From Pontederia crassipes (lineage: Eukaryota > Streptophyta > Magnoliopsida > Commelinales > Pontederiaceae), in assembly GCA_030549335.1 (NCBI GenBank), contig JAUKPH010000023.1, positions 2,604,001 through 2,668,000 on the forward strand: 64,000 nt of DNA, given 5' to 3'. The notes beneath the pieces were generated by a model that searched no databases, was not told the DNA's origin, and worked only from the letters and a program-made list of their open reading frames with translations. Positions 12,040 through 21,000 of this stretch are shown here, piece after piece. Both the position numbers and the translations under genes were made by a program. Numbering within the stretch: the stretch's first letter is position 1; every line of letters begins with the position of its first letter.

Positions 12040-12306
12040 GGGGGGCCGACACTCCCCCTCTGCCAGCTCGTCCGCGTCCTTAATTTTTGGCCTCCTCGCT
12101 ACTGCATTCTCCACTAGCGACGACAAGTGTCCTCCGTCGCCCATTCCTCTGCTTGAAGCTGCCCGAGGCAGACGGACGAACAGGAGCACAGCGGCGGTGA
12201 TCTCTGGCATCACCTGGCCAAGGATAACCTCTCATTCTCCAAGCCCTAGCTCCATTTCCCGGATGACTTTTGCTGTCGTTACGGGTTGCGATGCTCACCT
12301 CCAGAC

Positions 12307-12650
12307 GTCCATCATGCATGCAAAGTCACTGAAGAAGACAAAGTCGATGCCACCAATCATCCTCTAGCTGTCATCGAGCGTGCACCACTCATCGTCGAGG
12401 GCCCGCCGAGCAGCTCCTCCGTCGAGATCCTCCTGTCGTCGTCCACGTCGAACACCATGAATGCCTCTTGCAGCTGTAGCTCGTCCTCGTCCCCCTCATT
12501 TGCGATGACTGCAGCAGCTGCAAGGCTTGGCTAATGCACCTGTCGCCATCGCGGTTGGCGTCAGTGACTATGGTGGCCAGCTCCTCGATGGAGAACGAGC
12601 TTTAGATCATGGAGGGTGATCTTGCTATCGCCGTTGCGGTCAACATGGAC
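12307..12650 (-). pseudogene. Captured calmodulin-like (CML) EF-hand gene fragment
   Basis: Minus-strand translation, in more than one frame, shows four EF-hand remnants in the order of a plant CML protein. They are VDRNGDSKIT followed by HDLKL (near 12620-12650), IEELATIVTDANRDGD (near 12550-12600), a linker plus EAFMVFDVDDDRRISTEEL (near 12395-12470), and RMIGGIDFVFFSDFACMMD (near 12307-12365). EF-hand loops 1-3 keep D-x-N/D-x-D patterns, while loop 4 has lost most acidic ligands. Frame changes and a stop before RMIGG make it non-functional. It lies inside a Mutator-like element, so it is a copied fragment rather than a resident gene. The source gene is not in the window. Confidence 0.8.
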
Positions 12651-13226
12651 GGAGGGGGGGTGGAAGGACAGACTTGGGGGTGGATTGGAGGGTGATAGAT
12701 CCCTTTAAGGAGGTGGTAGTGGTGGAGGAGAAGGAGGCATCATTGAGGTCGATGGAGAGGTGGCCCATCTCCGACGGAGCAGTGGAGCGAGGAGGAGATG
12801 AAGACAAGAGGGGGAATTGGAGCTAACGAGAAGGACGTGGGAATGACAGGTAGTGGGAAGAGGGGGAAGGACCGTGACCATGCTGGCGATCTTCCGCCTC
12901 CTTGGGACTGCCAACGGCAGGGGGATGCATGAGGCTACCTGCCTCAAGGTGACATCGGGATCAGCAATGGAGGACACTCGCCGTCGCTCGGTCATTGGAA
13001 GCAGGCGCGGCAGCGAGGAGGCTGGGCGATGTGGTGGTGAGGCGGTTGGAGTAGTACCCACGTGACATCGGACAACGTGGCTTTAATCGACAAATGGGCT
13101 ACAGGCGATCGCGATGACCACGACTGAAAGATTTTGAAAGTTGGATGACTTTCGTGTTACAAATTAAAGTTGGATGGCGTCACTGGAACACCCTATAAAT
13201 TGGGTGACCATTCCTCAAATTTACTC

Positions 13227-14690
13227 TCATTTCTTATGTTCACATTAACTTGACATCTTTTGTTGTTTGAATGGTGACTATTTTTTTGTAACTATGAATT
13301 TAGAAAATATATGAATATTCACATAAATGTGATAGGAGTTCCCAAAAAAACAAAGCCAATATTGTTGGGCCTAATCAAGTTTGGGCAACAAAAAAGAAAG
13401 ATGATTAATTTTATAGGTATGATTCACTAACACTACAAATGGAAGATACTTGGATAGTTAACTGAAATGAAAAACGGTGTGATTGCATAAGTGACATAAT
13501 TGAACTATATCATTTTTAATCACACACACAAAGTCTTACAAAAATAAAACTTGAGTGCAATAATGATCGTTGAAGTTGTATGCTTTAAGATACATATTAA
13601 AATGACTATTACACATTTTGATATGCCAGCTTGAGCTTATCTATTATGAATCATGCTTCATTATGAAGACATCAAGTTGGAATGATTATATCCTACATTT
13701 GCATATATACATTTTGTGACAGTCCAAAAAATGTTATATATGTGATGCTTGAATTTAAATCTAACGCCAAGTGTTCAATAATATGATAAACGTGATTTGT
13801 AATGTTGTGATCATTATCATGAATCAAATATTGCATAAACTCTTTGTCAACTATTTTTGTTAATTGTTTTAACAAATGTCTTATAAATGAAATACTGTAT
13901 TGGAACATGTGGATGATATTCTCTTTGGCTATGCTAGTAACAAGATAATCATTTTGATGTGTTGCAATTAGTGTTGAAATCTTAAATTTGTATATATACA
14001 TATTTTATGATCGAAAGGTTGAATATTGAATATTATCTAAGCGGCATGACTTATATATGAAATTGAGAATTATGAATGCTAATTTCAAATATAGAATCTT
14101 TTATATGGTATTTGATTTATCTTGATATGTTACCAATAAGAGCTATTATGAAACATTTGTTTACAATATGTAATAATAAGAGTTGTATTAGCCTTCATTT
14201 ACAAATTATATTTGCGCTTGCATACCATACATGAACTCTCAGCCACAGATCAACATGATGTTGATCCAATAATGAAAATTATATATATAATCGATGTAAG
14301 TCCATTTTGTTATGCATCATAAAAGCATAAGAGAGATATTAAATGGCGTGGGTCCATGTTTTTAATGCATGATACAAGCATTCATATAAATATTTGAATT
14401 CAATTTCTCATAGGTCTTGTAGCACAAGATGATTTTAACAAGTGACAGTTACGAAGTCAGATCCACTCATTACGTGAGTGGTAGAATAAAAAATAGATCG
14501 AAATGATAAATCAATGTCTCACCAAACTGAAACCGGAAGCATGCTAGCATGTTCGCAACCTAGATGGATACCGCCAGATACAATGGCAAGGATACGACTT
14601 CTTTTGTGTGCATCTGTGTCCTTCGTCTAAAATTAATTTATCCGGGATGGTGTTTCAAATTTAAACTATATTTCCAGCAGATTTGCTTCT
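13227..14690. other. AT-rich spacer, no gene seen
   Basis: No supported gene. Short frames (for example minus 13693-14001) show no recognisable domain. The part nearest 14700-15040 probably includes the 3' UTR of the methyltransferase gene that ends at 15041. Confidence 0.55.
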
Positions 14691-15040
14691 TTGGACAAGC
14701 CTAAATAAATGTCTCAGTGCCATCCTGATTAATTGGCTTTGAAATCCTCACATGTTTCTGGAAACTCCATACGATCAAATGGTAGTTTGGGAGCCATTCA
14801 GAAGAAAGTAGCTCGTTATATTTATCATAAAAACAACGGGCTCTTTGGACCTAACAAAGTATCAGCAATTAATCAATTAACTGATGGGATCAGCATGTCT
14901 CTTGCTTCTTGCTCTAAGCGTACGAACAAATGAAGTGAAACATCCGAGTAGGCTTTCAAGAAGCTGCCTGAGGGAGTGGCACACAAGTCTTGCAGTCCTA
15001 ACTCCTAAGATCTCTCATCACGAGCTGTCCAACAGAACCG

Positions 15041-18000
15041 TCATGAAGGTTGATGGTTATCCAGAATAATCTCAACCAATTGAATGTTGCCTTGCAGGGA
15101 AGAAGCCTTGCTAGGAGGCAAGAGAGAGTAACCGTCAATAAGCTTTGAACATTTCAATCCCCATTTCACCATCAAGAATTCAATGAGATGATGACCACTG
15201 TAGATTAAGATGATTCAAGTTAGATACTTAATATAGGGTTACGTCTCCATGAAAGGTGAACAACATAATAGGAAGAAAGATTAAACCTTCGGTTATGGTA
15301 TGTTGTTATAAACACGGATCCAGCAGAAGCTCGCAGAAGAAAAGCCACTGTTGCGAATAGATCATCAAAATCTTCAAAGCACATTGCAGTTAGTGGTCCA
15401 GTTTCATTAAACAAAAATAGAAGTCAATGACTTATCCCTACCAATTGTATCATAAAGCACATCAGCTCCAAGCACGAGTTGTGGATGTAAGTCAAACACA
15501 GCCTCATCCCACTCTCCCCATGTGAGACCCAACACCTGTAATCATAAAATATATTTGTGTGACACGAGATGTATGAGCTAAGATCACACACAGCAAGGTG
15601 AACTGAAGGTGGCTGACTACTTTACACTTGAGTTTGTTGAGATGGCATGTCCTGCTCATGTTCTCAAGAATCTGCAAGTACAAAAGATAGAACTTACACT
15701 TCAAATACCCAAATGATTCCGTAGAAGAAAAAATACAAAAAGAACCTATGAATGTGATGAATAATGAAATGAACTGGAATCTTCTAATAAGAATCGTCAA
15801 AACATTCTACTGTAATTTTGAAACCTACCTCCAATTGGTTTGAGTTATCTGTTAAGATGACATCTGCCCCAAGCTTAGCAGCAACTAATCCAGGAAGTGA
15901 TGTTCCAGCACCTAGCTGCATGTACGAAGCAAACATAAAATCAGTTAGAACCCGAGTACTTCTTCCACTTAGGATAGTGTCTGAGCTTACATATTCTATT
16001 GATGAAGCCCAAATGAGATTAATTAGTGGTCTTTCTGTGTGATCATAATCCGAGATTACATATTCTATTGATGCAGTTATAAAGCCCAAATGAGGTTGAT
16101 TAGTGGTCTACCTGTGTGACCATAATCCAAACCCTGATCTATATCCTGTGATGAGGCTCTTATTTTAAGTGTTGCATCGGGATTCAAAGAGATAGCAACT
16201 AAGAAATGGAGTGAATTACCTACACTTCTTTTGCAGTGAGGGCCTTAAATAATTCTGCCTAATCAGTCTTTCAGGCATAACTTGGTGGTGCACAGGAACA
16301 GGGCTTTGCTGGTGATAGCTGAGCTCGATTGTATTGAAGATGATAAGATAGGATAGGAATCTCTAAGCTGCAGAAATCGAGGAAAGACCTGAGCAGCAGT
16401 AGGTAGTGATGTTGGAGGAGCACGAGTTGGAAATCCAATGGAGACAATTGGTCGAGACAATTGTGGAACAAGGAGGGAGATGCCTATACAAAATCTTCCC
16501 ATACGTATGCCAGTGGAAGGAGGTCAAACAGAGTTGAGAACATTAAGTGGATGGCATAAATATATGACAAAGGAACTAGAGGAAAGGGTGCTAATTACTT
16601 CAGATCTGTCACGCGGCAGCAGGATTCTTGGCAATAGCTTGGGCAGGGAGTCAGATCGCTATGTGATAGCTAACAATCCTCTCCTTCTGGGACGAATTTT
16701 TTTTTTTTTTTGAGGAGATCTGGGACGAAGATGTGAACAGCCATGAAGGATATAATGGCTTTATGCTCCGTGGATGTTCGCGGATTTTTGCCCCATTGCT
16801 CTCTCCAATGCTGTCTTCCAATTGATATCCAAGGTTCAAGCAAAAACACTCCATGGCCTCACTGATGATATGATGTCATCACTGCAATTGTCCTTCGTTC
16901 GGGGTCCATCAATTACGGACAGCTTTGTTTTGGTTAAGGAGGTGATATCTTTTTGGAGGAGAAGAGAATGTAAGAGCTTCCTTTGAAAGGTGGACTTTGC
17001 TAGGGCATGACTTGATTGACTGAAATCTTTTGTGGCAATCCTTATGCAAACATGGTTTCCCGAACATTTGGATAGCAGGGATGAATGGATGCATCACCAC
17101 CTCATTCTTCCCTATTTTAATCAATGGCATGTGCACTGATAAGTGGATCCACTTCAACAGGAGTGATAGGGATGTCCTCAAAAGGTTTGTGATTGGCGTC
17201 AATCCTTTGGCAGTGACAGCCTTCTAGGAGGTATTAGTTGGGGCTGCACAAAGGACTGTATATTATTAAACCTGTTTGGAGAATTTTTTGGGATGACCGA
17301 ACCAATTGAAGTCAATTTTTATCCCTTTAGGATTGGAGGACAAGGAGGTTGTTAGCTGTATGGCTGAGTTGTGGAGGTGTTCTTTTACCATATCATATTT
17401 GGGGATGTCATTGCAGGACGAGCAGGTCAGATCCAAGGACTGGCAGCAGGTTATCAACAGGATGGAATATGTCTGAAAGGCTAGAAAGCTACACTGTTTT
17501 CTCATCGGGGGTAGGCTGATCCTACTTAATCCTGTCATATTGGCGCTTCCAATCTATCATATGATGACCCTCAACTGTGAATGGATGCTATCAGAAGGGG
17601 CACTCACTTGGTCTAAATGCGAGAGTGTTGGCTGTATGGCTGAGTTGCAGAGGTGTCATTGTGTCCAGGTCTCCGAAACAGGTGTCAGCTCATCAGCTGC
17701 TAGTGCTAGAAGTCTAGGGAGCACCGTCGCCAATGAACCACTAGGCAACCACTCATGGTGCCATAAAGAGAAAGCCGTTCCATCTCCAAGAGACGCGACC
17801 ATGAATGGTTGCACCATGGGACCAAGGTTGAGACGGCTGGCCAGAATGCTAATGGCTCCCAAACAAGCGGATGTGAACCCCATGATAATGTCTCTGTCGT
17901 ATCATGCAAAGAATACAGAGCTCCATATGTTATCGCCAAGCCCCATGATCCAACCAGCCCATCGGCATACAAGAGTACGGTTGGTGTGAAGGTCAGACAC

Positions 18001-21000
18001 CCAAACTACCCCATGATGTAAAGCAACAGCAGTCTTCCTGGCTACCAAGTGAATCAGCTTAAGGCAGAAAAATCTACCCCTCAATGAATCGAGTCGTCTC
18101 TCAACTAGTCTAGGCATCCACATCAGTCCATGGGGACGATAAGACTAATTTGAGGATTAAACGCCCCATTGAGAGTAACCTCAAACTCCAACCATGTAAT
18201 TAATTCACATGGTGAATCTTCTAAAAGGGTACTATGTCAGTAATGCCAAAATTGAGACTTTTTTGTGGCATCACTAGGTTCAGGATAGGGTTTCAGATTT
18301 TGGGAGAACTTGTGGTCTCTGTTTTTCGACAGAGAAAAAGATGATTAACGATATTCAATAGCTAAAATAGATCCTATTACAGATTAGGAAGTGAACAAAA
18401 ATAAAATAAGAAAGCAAAGTAAAGTGAAATACACAGTCTGCATAATGTCATCCATTCCCTAACCACAACATGAATATTCCATATAATATTCTCTGCATAG
18501 AAGCACCCTCAAATCGAATATCGTTGCGGCCATGTAGCCAAAAGGATACAAAAGACCTTTGCCTGCTCCAGTTTTGATCTATATGTAAATGGTGTCAGAT
18601 ATACCCTCTTCTAAATGAGATCCAAATTCCTCCGAATTAGTGCAGATCCAGCACATGCATGCCGCACTCTAAGATCTCATGAACAATCCAACAGCCAGTA
18701 ACAGATGAGCAGTATCTTCCACTTTTTCAAATAAACTGCATTCAGCAGGATCACCAGGATGTTACTTGGCGCAGTATGCCCGAGATTGAAGTCTCCTTCT
18801 AAGAAGCCATATGAATATCTGGGGTTGCCAAATGAACCCAAAATCGGCATCTAGTATCACAAGAGGGCCCCTCAACAGCTCATATACCTGTTTAACCTAG
18901 AAGTTGCCTCCAGACCAACACCAACGGGTAAATTACACGATTGGTCCTCCAACTTTGAGTCGTTTTCAAATCAGTCCCCTATCTTCACTTTGTAACCAGA
19001 ACGTCCTTCATCTTTGATTTTCTTGCACGATTAGTCCTCCTGACTAATGATCATAGGTTTCCGGTTGCCTTGCATACGTGGCCGCCGATCTCTCTCATCC
19101 ATGTCAGTTTAAGTCGTCCATGTCATTATAAAAATTTTAAAAAAAATAAAAAAAGGTGGGGTCGTCCACATCATTATAAAAATTTAAAAAAATAAAAAAA
19201 AAGGTGGGGCCAGCGCAGGGGCCGGCGCCCCCTTTGCGAGCGGCGGCCCCCCTCATCTTCCTCTGCGCCTGCGCCCCAGCAGCACAATTTCCCGGCGGTC
19301 GAGACGCCACAGGCGCGCCGCGTGCCGGCACCTATAGTCGTGAAATTCCCCACCAGCTCTTTCCCGACCACTGTCTTGTCGCCGCCGAAGCACCTGATGA
19401 CGCCGCCATCGAGCAGCCTGCAAACGAAGTCCCTACCGACGGCTATCTCGGAGAAGTTCTGGCACGTGGGCATCCGCAGATCTTTCCACCGCCAGCACCG
19501 CAGCTCGTGCCTGCTGCCGATAAGGCCGCAGACGTGCGTGTCACTGGACTCCAGAGCCGTGAGGGGCTCCCCGCGGTAGACTCACTTGTTGCTGTATTCG
19601 GCGCCGCCGTCGAACTCCCTCCACATCATCGTGGCATTGGAGCTATCATTGACTGACACGGTGAGGCCGCACAGGAAGCCATCGCCAGCAGCGATGGCCG
19701 AGTAGGACCCGTCTCCTGAGCTTCCTGTGTGAGGACAGAGACAAAGACCTATCGCTCAGGATGAGGGGGGCTGCCGCCCCTCGTTCTCCCTCGCCGTCGC
19801 TGAGGGAGGAGGGGGGCGGCGGCCCCCCTCATCTTCCTCTGTGACGGCGAGGAGGATGAGGGGGGCCGGCGCCCCCTTTGCGAATCTTGCTAGCACCACC
19901 ATTTTTATTTTTTTTAAAATTTTTATAATGATGTGGACGACCCACCTTTTTTTTATTTTTTATTTTTTATTTTTATAATGACGCGGAGGACTTAAACTAA
20001 TATGGATGAGAGAGAAAGGCGGCCACGTATGCAAGGCAACCGGAAACCTATGATCACCGATTAGGAGGACTAATCATGCAAGAAAATCAAAGATGAAGGA
20101 CGTTCTGGTTACAAATTGAAGTTGGGTGACCGATTTGAAAACGACTCAAAGTTGGGGGACCAATCGTGTAATTTACCCCAACACCAACCATCCAACATGG
20201 AATTGTTCAATGGAAAAGGACTAACCAACCCCAGTAAATTGATCAGGTCAAGCATCCACTGACCAAATAAAGGAGAGGAGAAACATGGTTCTCAACTGCC
20301 CTGACCAGAACCATCGAGTCCACTCAGATGTCCAACTTAGAGGCAATCCTCTAATGAGCTTTTTTCTGTAAATTTCCAAGGTTATACAATCACTGCTGAG
20401 AACATGTCAGTGTCACCAGCTATTGGTCTGGGAGATACCTCATGGAGTCTGGACACCTCAGTTTGCCTCCACACTTTCAGACCGGTGACTCGAGGACTTT
20501 ATTACATTGCTAAGAAGGTTAGAATGCAGGATTCTAGATCCAACACATCAAGGGTGACATGAAAATGGATTGTAATATGACTTGGAAGCTAAAGATCCCT
20601 AAGAATGTGAATATATTTGTGTTATTACCTCGACAGTGCCATCTACTGACAAGGAGTTACATACAATATGACGATGGTCAGGTGATGCTCATATGACATG
20701 CCTATTCTGATGCTTGAGAACCTTGATCATCTTTTCTTTGCTTGTCTGATGGCTAAAGAGGTGTGACAAAGAGCAGGTTGCAGGTGGATTAACACTCAAG
20801 CCTATGGGATTCCTTTAGATCTGGTGGAGCTCAAGATGATGAGTGCAGGTGTATGTCTGAAGTCTCCTAAAAAAAAAAGGTGTATGTCTGAAGACCACAT
20901 GGCACGATATCTTTTTTGCGTTCTAAGGTCCATTTGGCTCCAATGTAATGGTTGTTTATTTTGAAGGGAGAAGGTATATGGTGAGAACATAGTAGCTGTG

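Larger units (their letters stand above)
11331..13226. mobile_element. Mutator-like element with captured calmodulin-like gene (Pack-MULE-like)
   Basis: The left end GGGTAAATTACACGAATGG and the right end (complement GAGTAAATTTGAGGAATGG) form terminal inverted repeats. These continue through CCCCCAACTTT and TAATTTRTAACRMGAAMGT-like blocks for over 100 bp. The same termini bound the intact element at 18926-20178. The flanks (about 10 bp, TCCATTCTCC and TCATTTCTTA) are only vaguely alike, so any target duplication has decayed. A second copy of the left terminus begins at about 11548, so the left side is duplicated or nested. The interior is GC-rich and holds a 117-bp inverted repeat and a calmodulin-like fragment. 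No transposase is seen, so the element is non-autonomous. Confidence 0.72.

Noticed and set aside
11978-12534. Long + strand frames of 129 and 82 codons
   Set aside because: Antisense of EF-hand sequence and inverted repeat. The frames are open because of GC-rich composition, with no domain.
12705-13065. Pro/Ser-rich minus frame (118 codons) and overlapping + frame
   Set aside because: Low-complexity GC-rich interior of the Mutator-like element. No recognisable domain and both strands are open.
13693-14001. 102-codon minus frame
   Set aside because: AT-rich, low-information peptide without a domain; chance frame.
17540-18123. Overlapping frames of 70-149 codons on both strands
   Set aside because: Only the minus frame at 17656-17883 shows LINE ORF2 motifs; the rest are shadows.
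19204-19656. 150-codon + strand frame in GC-rich DNA
   Set aside because: It is the antisense of the captured CCR ectodomain, whose minus-strand reading shows conserved Cys/Trp motifs. The + frame shows none.
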